From assembly GCF_018139145.2 (NCBI RefSeq), contig NC_059482.1:10221294-10285293 (forward strand): a stretch of DNA of 64,000 nt. The letters run 5' to 3'. The notes below the pieces were generated by a model. The model saw nothing but the letters and a program-made list of their open reading frames with translations. It had not been told where the DNA came from and ran no database searches. Shown in pieces: positions 40,301-50,825 of the stretch; position 1 is the first letter of the stretch, and each line of letters opens with the position of its first letter. The position numbers and the translations under genes are program-made. The stretch comes from Gymnogyps californianus. Its lineage: Eukaryota > Chordata > Aves > Accipitriformes > Cathartidae.

Positions 40301-43300
40301 AAAGAAGTTCAGTTTGGAAATGCTCTCCCAAGAGTCTAGCTAAGATGCAATTTGGTAATATTTCCAAATATGAATTAGAGCACAGAGCTTAGATTTGCAT
40401 AGATAGCTAATGTAAAGTTTACTTAGACATCCCCAAAGGAAGAATATCTGTGTTTATCTTTTTTCTAGCCCCTGGACTTCGAAAAAGTAGCAGAATACAG
40501 GTTTGACATTGAAGCAACAGATCCCACAGTTGATCTTCGCTATTTTAAAGCCGGTGGCTCTAGGAGCATTTCAACAGTCACCATTGAAGTCACTGATGTT
40601 GATGAGCCTCCTGTCTTCACTAAACTACCATATGAATTTAAAGTAAGGGAAAATGATCCAGAAATAAGAACACTTGGTTCAGTTTGGGCACACGACCCTG
40701 ACGCAGCTAAACGGAAAATCAGGTAACACAACACCAGCTTTAATAATTCTATTTGAAAGTGGAGAATTAGTTAATGATTCCAAGAATTTGACAAAGAACT
40801 AAGACTTTGCCCCTATTTTTCAGAATCTGCATGCCAAAAAAAAAAAAAAATCCAATTTCATTTTTCCGGCACTGCAGCCATGGATATATATGGTAACCAA
40901 CAAATATGAATATCAATTACATTTACCCATGTAACTACCACATAAACTTACTGATAAAACATTTGCACATTTACAGGAAAATGCATAGTCCTGGATATCT
41001 TTACATGGTTATAATTTATTGTTATATTTTTTATGGTAATAACTCTCTCAAGCATGTGCTTTGAAAAGAAAATAGACTTCTGAGACAGCAAAAGACAATA
41101 ATCTGGAAACTTTTCCGATGGATGTATTTCGCTCTCACAGCTTGCATAATTTTAGGGAAATATTCTGAGACCGCCAGGTCAAGATATTAATGTAATTTGT
41201 CACACAAGAACTCTCTGACCTTCCACTATGAAGAACTGAAGCGAAACACAGTATTATCACCCTTGCATTGACATATCTCTTTTTAAACAAAAAACAGATT
41301 TATTCGACGAAGAGCTAGTCCTAATGGAGACTATATTAGGGTATCTGATACTGGAATTATTCAGCTTCCCAAGCCCCTGGACAGAGAATTCAGTTCCTCA
41401 TACAACATCACTGTAGCAGCTCAGGAAATCCTTGAAGATGGTAAGTGCTATCCACTTCCCTATTTGAAAGAAATCAGTATATAACTTTACAGGACCGTAG
41501 CTTATCAAAAAGGAAAGCCGCAACCTGACAGCCTGTTTCCACTAAGCTACAAATGAAAGGGATGCTTGCAGGGTTTGCACAATAATCTTCCAAATCAAAT
41601 GAGTACCTACAAATAGGTCAAATACAGTTTTAAGATTTGGCCCCTAGCTATTATCAAAATGTATTCACAGTTTGTAACAAGGAATAAAAAGGGCACGAGG
41701 AGAGGAAGCAGCTTGGGAAACAGGGATAAGCCTGTGGTTAAAGCTGAAACATCCCAGCCAGCTTCACCCACTTACACAGAGTTACAAAATCCCCCTCCCA
41801 CGCTGCCACCCAGGGAGCATCGCTGTACGGGCATCCCCGTATAGCTTTGCTCGGGTTCAGGAAGCAGGGCAGGCCCAGGGGCCAGTCCCAAGGAGGTTTG
41901 GGGGAGACCGGCCTTTTCTGGAGGGTGAAAGACATTTAATAATATAGACACGGCCTGTTCTGTGCCTGTTGCCTTAGTGCCAGAGAACGATGCTGGATCC
42001 CATAGCCACACAGTGTGAAGAATCAGGAAGCCATAAGCAATTGTTACTTCCTTCCTCATAGATCCTTGATGATTTAGCCCAATAGGAGAGTTTTTAGGAA
42101 AATATCTGAATCTGTCAAAGTTTAAATTAATGATGGAGCTAGAAATTCTCCATATTCATCATGCAGGAGGCACAGAGGTAGACACAAACAGTGGAAAGGG
42201 GGGTGGGGCAGACAGCACTGAGCTTCCAGACATCTCAGAGACCTGTACTACTGTTGTTGTAATTTCAGGCCGTCTTTCTGACAGAGAATCACATGCCCAA
42301 GTTCACGTAATAGTTACTGATGAAAATGATAACGCTCCGGAACTTGTTTATCCTGAGGAACCCAGAGTGTGTGAAAATGCTGCACCAGGAAAGGTGAGAC
42401 AGGAGGGAGAGTTTTTCCCTTAAACCTGAATTATCTACTTGCAAGCTCAAGCGAAAGATGTCTTTTAATAAAAGTTAGTCTCAGTTTTCATACCCAAGCA
42501 CCTGATCATTTCACTGATTTCCAAAATGTCAGTGGTCAGAAATCTCCCTTCAGAACTTTACACTGTTGGAATATTGACTTTCATCTGCTTATGCACATGG
42601 GCTGCACAGTTCCTCTCCCTCTAGGCTTTTAAGTATGTACATGCATTAGCAATTGAACTGTGAAGTACAGTCAAGCCTTGCAGAGCAAAAATCAGCAATT
42701 CAGTTTTATCACACAAATGTTCACACATGATACTGAGAATGAAACCATTTCAAAATACCAAGAGAAACATTGCTGCATATAACATTATTGTAGTATTCAT
42801 CAGAGTGCAAGTATCTGCAAACACAAATAGTGTTAGTATTTGTGGGTTTAGATGTTTGGCCTCAGACACAAGTATTTAGCACATACATATAAAGTTTGTT
42901 TAGTTAAGAGACTTTGTCACAGACCAGACTCTCTGATGGAATCTGTTAGAACACACAAGGTATTATTACACCTTTAATTTAATTTTTAAAATACCTTTGG
43001 GACATAATCATACATTTTTATATTTTATACATCTAATCTACCCCAGGTTGAGGTTTTCAAAAACAAGCATGTCATTCAGGAGTGGTAGTCTCAGTGACAT
43101 TCAATGAATGAGTCATACTTCTAAGTAAGTTGAACGCTTTAGAAGGCAGCCATCTTAGGTATTTAAATGAGCCATATGTCTTTGAGCATGACTTTTCTTT
43201 ATGCTTTAATTACACATGACTTCCACTTTTGTTTCCCACCTGTGAATGAAGGGGAAAGACTGCTCTTTTTGAAGACCTACAAGGAAATTACTTGCCTTGA

Positions 43301-45400
43301 AAGAACTTGAAGAGGAGCACCACAAGATATCTTTGTCCTGCCCTTTACTGAAGGGTTATATAGGATACACAGCCCAGCTCTAACTTAAATACTGTAAGCG
43401 GTTTTATCACTGGAGGCAATGTATACTGAAAATTATGACCTCTTCGATCTTTGTAGGTAATCATCAGGATTTCAGCTACTGACAAGGATGAAATATCACC
43501 TAGAGGTTTCTTCAAATACTCCCTGGCCACAGAAGATAGCAACTTCTCCTTGGTTGAGAACTATGGTAGCGTATCCCTGCAATGCATTTTCTCAGCTAGC
43601 CAAAGAGACACAGGGGAGAAAAGCTGTACCAATGACCTATGATTGGTCTAGCTGAGCTAAGTAACAGCTTATTTTTAAAGGCTTAACTTACTGAAAAAAA
43701 ATGTTGTTTGTTGCCTCCCAAGTTTCACTGGGTTCCGTAAAGGCTGGCTCTGTCTAAGGGGAAGATGTACCAACTGACTGATAATCTATAAGGAAAATCT
43801 GGTAGAGATTATCACTTAATTAGATGTCATTACTTCTTCCAGATAACACAGCTAATATCACTGTCAAATATGGACAGTTTAATCGTGAACTTGCCAAAAT
43901 CCACTACCTGCCTGTCATCATCTCAGACAACGGTGATCCTGAGCTCAGCAGCACAAATACACTTGTCATCAGTGTCTGCAAGTGTAATGAAAAAGGCAAC
44001 TTCACTTTTTGTGAGGAAAGACCTAAACAAGTTGGAGTTAGTATACAAGCACTGGTGGCAATTTTCATCTGTATCATCACAATCATTGGTAAGTATTTGA
44101 CTTTTGTAACGTTCTCTGACTTAAAATGTGGGGATTGTTTTGTTTTTTCTTAACTGAGACCTACAAAAGCTTTGTGGCTATAAAATGGTCACAAAGGCAG
44201 AAATACTGTAACTATTTGATTCATCTCACTTGCTCTTTCTATTTGGCCTGTTAGCATAGCTTCAGCTACAAAGCTGTTCATTCTATTGGAAAGGCTGAGT
44301 CACTGGAAAGGTTATTGTACGTATGCATAATATACTTGATTTACTGTTACTAGGCTCACATGCAGCCATAAAACAGGAAATTTGTGCTGGGGCAATAAGA
44401 ATAGGATTCCTGTTTCCAAAGGCTGAACTAGTCTGGAAACCCTTTAAACAGTACAGTGAACATACATACGTAAATAAATCTGTAACAAATCAGCAGACCA
44501 GTACCTATTTGCTGTATTTGGAATGTATGAGAGAAGGGGCAACATTTTTTCTTGCTTGAGAAGAGGCCTCCTTCACAATTACCACATAAGTAGCATTTGA
44601 TGCCTGGCATTAAAAGATTTACCAGTTCAAGGCAGTAGTTGATTCAATGAACTTGTGACACTATGCATTTGTACTTGTGATTCCAGCTCAAGAGTCAGTT
44701 ATACAATTCCTGTACAGACTGAACTGCTTTGAGAACATACAAATCCTACAGTTAAACAGTATTTTAAACTATTCTTTTAATAAATATGTGTTAAAAAAAA
44801 CTCACTCCGGAAAAAAACCACCTTGGACTGTTACATATCTTAAATGGAATTTGTTTTACTTCCTTACTTCTCTATTTACACATGTTCATATAAGTTTTCT
44901 TTGCAGTAATCACATTGCTAATTCTTCTAAGAAAGAGACACAAGAAGGACTTGAGTGGTCTTGGGAGGAATGTGGCAGAGATTCACGAGCAGCTTGTCAC
45001 TTATGATGAAGAAGGTGGTGGTGAAATGGATACCACCAGCTATGATGTATCTGTACTCAACTCTGTCCGCAAGAATGGTATAAAGCCAGAAGCAGTTCCC
45101 TCTCCATATGCACAAGTCCAAAAGCCTCCTGGAAATATAACTTCTGGTGCTGGAGAAATGGAAATGATGATTGAGGTTAAGAAGGATGAAGCCGACAATG
45201 ACAGGGATTTGCTGCCATATGACACACTTCACATCTATGGCTACGAAGGTGCCGAGTCCATTGCAGAATCTCTCAGTTCTTTGGAATCAGGCTCCTCAGA
45301 CTCAGATATTGATTATGACTTTCTAAATGACTGGGGACCCAGGTTTAAAATGTTAGCTGAGCTGTATGGATCAGAATCAAATGAAGATTTTGTGTATTAA
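34163..45400 (+). CDS. CDH5: VE-cadherin (cadherin 5), complete coding region in 11 exons
   Basis: Join of 34163-34351, 36693-36981, 37071-37187, 37938-38102, 38518-38705, 40469-40722, 41298-41440, 42269-42393, 43457-43565, 43843-44088 and 44907-45400: 2319 nt, 772 residues plus TAA (human has 784). The product is the calcium-dependent homophilic adhesion receptor of endothelial adherens junctions. Visible parts: signal peptide 1-17; prodomain 18-40 ending RLKR; mature start DWIWNQ with Trp42 and Trp44, the type II-style strand-swap residues; cadherin repeats at about 41-144, 145-251, 252-366, 367-474 and 475-589 with linkers DINDNVP, DINDNFP, DVDEPP and DENDNAP; four Cys in repeat 5 (483, 572, 574, 583); membrane span at about 590-616; p120-catenin core DEEGGGEMD (642-650); catenin-binding region at about 735-763. 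Tyr641, 676, 713 and 719 align with human Tyr658, 685, 725 and 731. All junctions are GT-AG and in frame. Exon 1 (5' UTR) was not found. Confidence 0.97.
34352..36692 (+). other. CDH5: CDH5 intron 2 (2.3 kb)
   Basis: The longest intron between coding exons, AT-rich, GT-AG. No embedded gene, transposon or strong repeat was seen; short open frames on both strands look like chance. First introns of endothelial genes often carry enhancers, but no decisive cluster of ETS/FOX sites was recognised by eye. Confidence 0.8.
36693..36981 (+). CDS. CDH5: CDH5 coding exon 2 (most of EC1)
   Basis: Encodes residues 64-159 and the first base of codon 160. It contains the EC1 calcium residues LDRE (101-104) and the EC1-EC2 linker DINDNVP (136-142), then the NGSVPE start of EC2 with a sequon at Asn150. 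Acceptor CTCCTAG, donor TAG|GTACGT. The following intron is only 89 bp; retaining it would add an in-frame stop at 37041-37043. Confidence 0.96.
37071..37187 (+). CDS. CDH5: CDH5 coding exon 3 (EC2, first part)
   Basis: Encodes residues 160-198 plus one base. It contains the EC2 motif AVDADDPTV (168-176) with its calcium-binding acidic residues. Acceptor CTTCTAG; the donor TCTG|GTAGGT leaves phase 1, which joins in frame to the next exon to make Gly199. Confidence 0.95.
37938..38102 (+). CDS. CDH5: CDH5 coding exon 4 (EC2, second part)
   Basis: Encodes residues 199-253 plus one base. It carries EC2 LDRE (208-211), the DAPG loop and the linker DINDNFPVF (243-251). Donor ACT|GTAAGT is strong. 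The 750-bp intron upstream shows nothing beyond splice sites. Confidence 0.95.
38518..38705 (+). CDS. CDH5: CDH5 coding exon 5 (EC3, first part)
   Basis: Encodes residues 254-316, ending in phase 0. The acceptor TTTAACAG follows a long T-rich tract. It contains the PENIS strand with a sequon at Asn263, the VEDVDEPQ calcium motif, and the TKYS and RGDY segments shared with mammalian VE-cadherin. The RGD triplet is part of the conserved EC3 fold; its use as an integrin ligand is not implied. Confidence 0.95.
38706..40468 (+). other. CDH5: CDH5 intron 6 (1.8 kb)
   Basis: An intron with ordinary sequence, one A13 run near 39371 and no recognisable embedded gene or transposon. The 3' end TTTTTTCTAG is a good acceptor. 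Confidence 0.8.
40469..40722 (+). CDS. CDH5: CDH5 coding exon 6 (EC3 end, EC4 start)
   Basis: Encodes residues 317-400 plus two bases. It holds the EC3 PLDFE calcium motif (317-321), the ATDPTVDLRY segment nearly identical to mammalian VE-cadherin, and the EC3-EC4 linker DVDEPPVF (359-366). The VDEPP form in place of NDNxP at this linker is usual for type II and VE-cadherins. Donor CAG|GTAACA. Confidence 0.96.
41298..41440 (+). CDS. CDH5: CDH5 coding exon 7 (EC4 middle)
   Basis: Encodes residues 401-448 plus one base, with the IRR stretch, EC4 LDRE (428-431) and a sequon NIT at Asn437. The donor GATG|GTAAGT is strong. The segment at the next junction is a few residues shorter than in human, accounting for part of the length difference. 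Confidence 0.95.
42269..42393 (+). CDS. CDH5: CDH5 coding exon 8 (EC4 end, EC5 start)
   Basis: Encodes residues 449-490, phase 0 at the end. It contains the EC4-EC5 linker DENDNAPE (466-473) and the VCENA start of EC5 with Cys483. Acceptor AATTTCAG, donor AAG|GTGAGA. Confidence 0.95.
42394..43456 (+). other. CDH5: CDH5 intron 9 (1.1 kb)
   Basis: AT-rich intron with no recognisable gene, repeat or RNA. The acceptor is TTTGTAG directly before the next exon's GTA codon. Confidence 0.8.
43457..43565 (+). CDS. CDH5: CDH5 coding exon 9 (EC5, first part)
   Basis: Encodes residues 491-526 plus one base, including ISATDKDE (495-502) and a sequon NFS at Asn519. The donor TATG|GTAGCG is the weakest in the gene, but the phase-1 join to the next exon restores the conserved DNTANITVKYGQF segment, which supports it. 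Confidence 0.93.
43843..44088 (+). CDS. CDH5: CDH5 coding exon 10 (EC5 end, most of the membrane span)
   Basis: Encodes residues 527-608 plus one base. It contains DNTANITVKYGQF, VIISDNG, the three-Cys membrane-proximal block (Cys572, 574, 583) and the start of the membrane span VGVSIQALVAIFICIITII. Sequons lie at Asn531 and Asn579. The donor ATTG|GTAAGT is strong. If it is not used, the frame stays open for 21 more codons to a TAA at 44151-44153. Confidence 0.96.
44089..44906 (+). other. CDH5: CDH5 intron 11 with internal AATAAA
   Basis: An 818-bp intron between the membrane span and the cytoplasmic tail. It carries an AATAAA at 44779-44784, downstream of the read-through stop at 44151-44153. 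Otherwise it is ordinary AT-rich sequence. Confidence 0.75.
44907..45400 (+). CDS. CDH5: CDH5 coding exon 11 (end of membrane span, cytoplasmic tail, stop)
   Basis: Encodes residues 609-772 and the TAA at 45398-45400. After the basic stop-transfer RKRHKK come the p120-catenin and endocytic motif (YDEEGGGEMD, 641-650), SPYAQVQKPP with the Tyr685 equivalent (676), IEVKKDEAD, YDTLHIYGYEG (713-723), and the acidic/serine catenin-binding stretch ending in DYDFLNDWGPRFKMLAELYG (744-763). Conservation with mammals is highest here. The linker between the two catenin motifs is shorter than in human and lacks its proline-rich run. Confidence 0.98.
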
Positions 45401-46339
45401 GCTCAAATTAGCCATGAATTTTCTCCCTCCCACTACAGATAGACATCAAGAGCCTGCCAATGGCCAAAGAAGAACTCACAGCTCTTCACCCAAGCTGTAC
45501 TAGGATTTCAAACAGACATGAAAAAAACCTGACAGCAGTAGGCTTAAAAAGAAACACACAGATCACATGACTTCCCCCAGCACTGTTATCCTTGCTAACA
45601 TTCCGTTCTTTCCCCAAAATTGCTGCTTGAGGAGCTGCTCAAGTCTTCTAGGACACAACTCCTCTCCCTATCCAGATAGACACTTCTCCTTAAAAAGTGG
45701 TTTTGTCCCCAGTTTCTCCTTCATTCCTCTTCCTATACTGTTTTCATCAACATGCATGCAAGGTCACCATCCACCGGAACAGAGAGGTTTGGTGGCATTG
45801 AGAAGGAATGTTTTGAATAACCGCCTGTATCTCCAGCCAGCTAGTTTGGCTGGCCCTCTTGTAACATCTTTATTGATATTCCACGCTTATGCTTACCCAG
45901 CAGAGGAGAGGAGGAACATATGGTCTATCACTTAATATTAGAAATTATTCCATCACTTTCAAAAAGAGGCATGATTTTTCCTTCTTTCCAATCTATTAAT
46001 TATTCTTGCTTTATAGTCTTCTACTACATACATGAGTTACTAAAGATAAAATTAGACAGGATTTTTAGATGCACAATCTGGTTTCATCTGTCATTTTTAA
46101 CAGCCTGATGATGATTTCAGGCACCTTTCTGGCATGCTAGAATTTGCTCTAGCTAACAGCAAAATTGTTTTTTCTTTCTGTAAATAGGATCTCAGTGTTA
46201 CTCAATGGAACATATCCTGCAGGGCAGGAAATGTGGAGATCAGGGGAATGTTAAGACTCCAATACTGTAAATCTCTCTAGATGGCAACATAGGTCTCTCT
46301 AGATTACTAAAGAGGTTGAATAGGTTTTTTATTCAACAT

Positions 46340-46345
46340 TATTAA
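46340..46345 (+). terminator. Candidate proximal poly(A) signal ATTAAA
   Basis: The common variant hexamer ATTAAA lies 0.94 kb after the CDH5 stop, followed within 15 bp by a T-rich element. This fits a short 3' UTR; use is not proven. Confidence 0.35.
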
Positions 46346-48444
46346 AGCAATTGTATTTTTTCAGGGACAAACAAATGAAGGATCTCATTACTGTGAAACT
46401 GTTTTGATTTTTTTCTAAGCAGGTACTGTAAAACGGGTATTTTCCACCTAGGAAAATATTGTAGACTTCCAAACCAGAATGCTATACACCCACACATTTG
46501 TCTGCAGAAAAGAACTGCAAATGTAAGTAAGGTTTTGGAGCTGCAACTACTATGTCCCTGGTAAGCGTGTGTTTAGTTTCTCGCCTGATGAAGAGCCACA
46601 GAATGAAACCTCCCATGCAGGAAGTTACCCAGCCAAATACATTTTGTAAAAAGCGGGTCTCTTCGGACAATGGCCTGTCTCTGGCTTCTGGCAATGCAGA
46701 TTCCCGTTGCCTTCAACAGGAACAGAGCCCTACCACACAAATACTCAATTCTGCAGAATCTGTGCTGGAGCTGTATGTATTAGTTTAGTTGATTTGATTA
46801 TTTAAATTTGGTAGCTAACCAAATAACACTAAATCTTTTTTTTTTTTTCCTAAACCAGTATAGGGGAACCTCACAAATTTGCTTTTCACTAATTCATGTC
46901 ATCTCTAATTTACACTCCCTTCCCCCAAAATGCTTTCTTGGCAGGAAATAGCAATGCACTATAATATGGTCTCACATTAGTCCTCACTACTGTAAAAAGT
47001 TGTCCAATACAATACTTAGCTGGACACTAATGCCTACTATTATCAATAATGCAATCACTCAAATTTTCAAATATGAACTAAAGGAATACTAAGTAGAATT
47101 CTGTCCATCAGTCAAACCAGCTTTGGATCACATCCTTTACAAAAGAAGTACATTTGGGGATGACAGCCTTGGTTTTATTTTTAATGTGTTCATTCTCTTC
47201 TGTTTTGCTTAATCCAGTCAACAGTGTATGCTATTGAGGTTCCATATGTTAGTATATTATAAAGAATTCTAACTAATAATACTTAAAGTTTAAGGTTTTC
47301 ATCAGTAACTAAGGTATTGGCTATCAACAAGTAAAGTTAGTTACAAAATTATTTAGTGCAGTAAGTAAAGTACTTTGGTAAGCATCATCCAGATAGTATT
47401 ACCTGTAATCGCTATTTTTAAGCCTGTTTTATAAAGCTGTTTTAAGGAACACTGTATCAAGTTCCACTGTATAAAGATATTTGCACTGGATAGTTTCTTT
47501 TTATATTCCTGTACTGGTTTTTTTGGTTTTTTTTTTTTACTACATAAAAGCCAATCTCAAGTTTGGATTTTCTGTGCATTAACGAGTTTCACACAGAAGA
47601 CAATACCAGGCTTTGTACCACAGTGAACTCAACCATAAAAACACTGGTATCTACACTCTAAGCAAACTCAGACTAGACACAAATTCACCAAAGGACTTTC
47701 TGTAAAAGAAGTTTTCTCCCACTCTTTGGAAAGCTGTCAGTAAAGCTCTTGGGCTAAGGAAGAGAAAAGCCCCAACGGTGCATTCTGAGTTCAGCACCTG
47801 GTAAGGTTGAATGCTCTGACTTTGGAGGACTTGGGTCTGCCAGTGCTACAGGATGCATTCAATTTCTGAGCAGATGTTTGGTATTTTAGCCGCCAGGCAT
47901 GAGGGTGATTCTGAACCACCATGTTTACTGAGATCCTGCCCTTTTTTCCTACTGGAAAAGTACTCCTCTCAAATGGTAAAGGACACGCTGCAGAATAGAA
48001 AGTACTAACACCCTGGATCAGTACATACCACCCACCTGTGGGGGAACTACACATATGCCCACTACCTGAGTGGTCTATCAGTGTTACCTCAATGGGAAAA
48101 AAGGATGACACCCCCAGCACCACCACCCCGGCCCCTGGCCTGCTCTCTTCTTCTTCTCTGATCTGCTGCTACAGACATATGCAAGCACGATTACTCTGTA
48201 GTACACAAGAAGCTCCAGCTTTCTCACAGTCCAGGATTTAGGTAGGACATGACAGAACAGTACACACCTGTGACAGAAAAAGAAAATTACCCCTGGATTT
48301 GCAGCTTTAGATAGCACAGTTTCTTACCATTTCTTTTCGCTACTAATAATAACTACCCCAATATATTCCCAAGAGTATTCTAGCGCTTTAAAAAAGTCAC
48401 ATCAATTTTCCCCAGATATGGCACTTATAATTTACAAAGCCTGG

Positions 48445-48450
48445 AATAAA
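48445..48450 (+). terminator. Candidate distal poly(A) signal AATAAA
   Basis: The first canonical hexamer I found after the CDH5 stop, about 3.0 kb downstream, with TTC-rich sequence shortly after. Further AATAAA occur at about 48692 and 48739, but this AT-rich stretch would contain some by chance. Confidence 0.3.
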
Positions 48451-49081
48451 GCAAAAAAGTTCAATTCCTTCACTGCTAATTGCCATGGGCAAACTCCAGA
48501 TCAAACACACTTTAGCACAAGTTGTATTAAAAACACAATAGATGTGCTAATTATGTTATAATGAAATGCATTTCTCCATAGAAAGAAATTGATTAAATAG
48601 CTACTTGCAACTTGTAGCAGAGATTCTCATAAAGGTTTTCATTATTCATTTAATTAATATGCATTTTAATCTCTTATCCCTAAAAATATATAATAAATTA
48701 TTATTTTATTACATTCAGATGCAGAAGTTCATGCCATTTAATAAAGGTTTTTTACTCCCACCCCATTAGAAATTTTTATGAAATAATGACTGGTGCTCAG
48801 AATCCTTGATATGTATCAAAGCAGCAATGAAAAGCTGTTTGAATATTAACACCTGGCACACTGCCACACTTCCCAGATGGGTCAGGTGAGCTAAGGTCCT
48901 GTTATCCAAACAAATTTCCACTGTTCAGAGAAAGAAAGAACAATTGTATTGGGTATTATCTGATTACAGTCCACTACTACTGATACACTGTCAGGAAGAA
49001 TATAACAGCAAATCCAGTGAAAACAGAAGGATTAGTTATAAAAGGGGGGGGAATCTTTCCTGAGTTCTTGTTCTTCAGTTA

Positions 49082-49585
49082 GTGGGTTCTTCTCTTTTCT
49101 CCTTTCAGCAACAAGGGCTTAGAATAGCACCAGAAGGGACCAGCCAACCTAGCAATCAGACCTGCTCAAGCACGGGTATTGTCATCCAGCCAGGACTAAC
49201 TGTAGCTAGCGAGTCACATAAAGCCACACTGGTTTTTTGGAGCTTAGAGTTTGGAGTACAGATCCACCTATATACATTTATTGTAAATGTTTTCACTCCT
49301 ATGCATATGTCACATGCAGGGGAAATGCTCATGGTGGTAGTAAACATGCAGATACACTATCCTATTTGGCTAGAAATAATAGTTACACTTATTTCCATTA
49401 TACTTCAGGTGGGGCTAGGACAGAAAAAAAGAATAATTGCCGTCTTTCCTGACCTATTCTTCCTTCCTACTTTTTTTAATAAATGTTTCAAGTTTCAGGG
49501 AGTAAGAAATAAAACTCTTGTGGTTTTACCTTCACATGCTTCCTGGAATGAAAGAAATCACCAGGGTGATATCTTTCCCATTTAA
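49082..49585 (+). other. Unassigned 167-codon open frame (GTG-initiated)
   Basis: A long frame for AT-rich DNA. It opens with GTG rather than ATG; the C-terminal half is hydrophobic. No signal, domain or homology is recognised. A frame this long can arise by chance in a 64-kb window. It could also be an exon of an unannotated transcript, but no flanking splice sites of quality were assigned. Confidence 0.1.
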
Positions 49586-50635
49586 GAAGCTATCACAATT
49601 TTACTGTAGCACAAGTCATCAAGTCTTACCAGGAACTGAATAAGAGTCTGATCAGATCAAAGTAGATGATTTAGCCTAAATCTAGTCCATAGAAAAAGTA
49701 TGACAGAAAACAAAACAGCAAAGACACCCTTTTAGTCTGCATCAGAAAAAGGAAAAGAAAACAAAACCAGCAAAACTCTTTTATGAGCAATAAAAACCCA
49801 TGGATCTTTGCTGACCTCTCTCAGCTTCCTGACTTTGTTCCTGCCTGACCTGAAAGAAAAGGGAAAAAACAGCATTTCCTTCCACTTATCCCCAGCGAGG
49901 GGCTGTCCCACCTGCTTTCCCACAAGACTCTCTTAATTCATTCTAGTTAACTCCTTCATCAATGTCACAATCAATCATAAATCCCTGCAATTCTTTCACT
50001 CCTCATTGAAAAGGAACCTCTACTTGAAACCCAGTGCTCTGAATGAAGTTACCAAAACAAGCAGAACAAAGCAAGGCAGAGTTCATCAGGCAAACACATC
50101 TAAAAAATAAGCCAAATAAGGTTTTTCAGAAAGTCAATAACAGCTGGACTGCAAGTGGTCCAAGGAGCTCTTCTGGCAGCCTCACTAGAGCTCAAGGCCT
50201 GACCTGCAATGCCCTCTACAAACCAGTACATTCTCAAATGGAAAGGTTCAAAAAACCTCCTACATTGCAGATATTTCTTGGGACAACGTCTAGCCACTAC
50301 AAACTACTTTTATGCAACTGGGGCAGTACAGAGAAAACAGACTGAAATGTGAGTCCAAATTCCATCATTTTAAAATGCCTTTGCTGAATAATTGTCCACG
50401 CTTTCCCCTGCCCATTTAAAGAGCAAACCTAAAGAACCTAAAAATGCCAAAAACCAGACAGGAACCTGAAGCGCCAGATTTGACTGCTACACTTACTGCA
50501 CACCATATGTCCCACACCACAGATGTATAAAATGCACGCTAGTGCAATAGCAGGAAATCACAAGCGAATTTAGCGTGAGTTAATGCTGTCAGTACTGTGC
50601 CATTTCACAAACTGAACTAAGGAAAAAGCAAACCT

Positions 50636-50825
50636 CCAGCTGCAGGGACCACAGGCTGCCATGGCCGCAAGCGAACGCCTGGTGGCACTCGATGCCAGCT
50701 CTCCGGCAAGGACAGCTCCGACCGCGCCTCGGTCCCCTACTCGCACACATCTGGTTTGGCTATTGACTTCCCACTCCGTTCTCTGCTGTATCAGCTCACA
50801 CGAACATCTTATTCATGTTCAATAA
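50636..50825 (+). other. CpG-dense patch with 54-codon ORF in strong start context
   Basis: About ten CpGs fall within 90 bp (50664-50753), unlike the CpG-poor surroundings. An ATG at 50661 in near-ideal context (GCTGCC before, G after) opens 54 codons ending at TAA 50823-50825; the stop overlaps an AATAAA at 50821-50826. The peptide begins MAASERLVALDASSP and has an Ala/Pro/Arg/Thr-rich first half. No family is recognised. It could be a small CpG promoter with a first exon, a smORF, or a GC-rich repeat fragment. Confidence 0.25.

Larger units (their letters stand above)
45401..48450 (+). other. CDH5: Probable CDH5 3' UTR and immediate flank
   Basis: No coding exon follows the CDH5 stop. By eye the first close poly(A) signal is the variant ATTAAA at 46340-46345; the first canonical AATAAA found is at 48445-48450. 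A 3' UTR of about 1 kb or about 3 kb is therefore predicted, depending on which is used. A 111-codon minus-strand frame at 47791-48126 has no recognisable content. Confidence 0.5.

Noticed and set aside
43824..44153. Stand-alone 109-codon frame
   Set aside because: It is CDH5 coding exon 10 plus read-through into introns on both sides; the exon limits are 43843-44088.
44915..45400. Stand-alone 161-codon frame
   Set aside because: It is the last coding exon of CDH5 and its apparent start is an internal TTG; not a separate gene.
47791..48126. 111-codon minus-strand open frame downstream of CDH5
   Set aside because: No motif, signal or family resemblance; its length is compatible with chance and it lies in the probable CDH5 3' UTR or flank.
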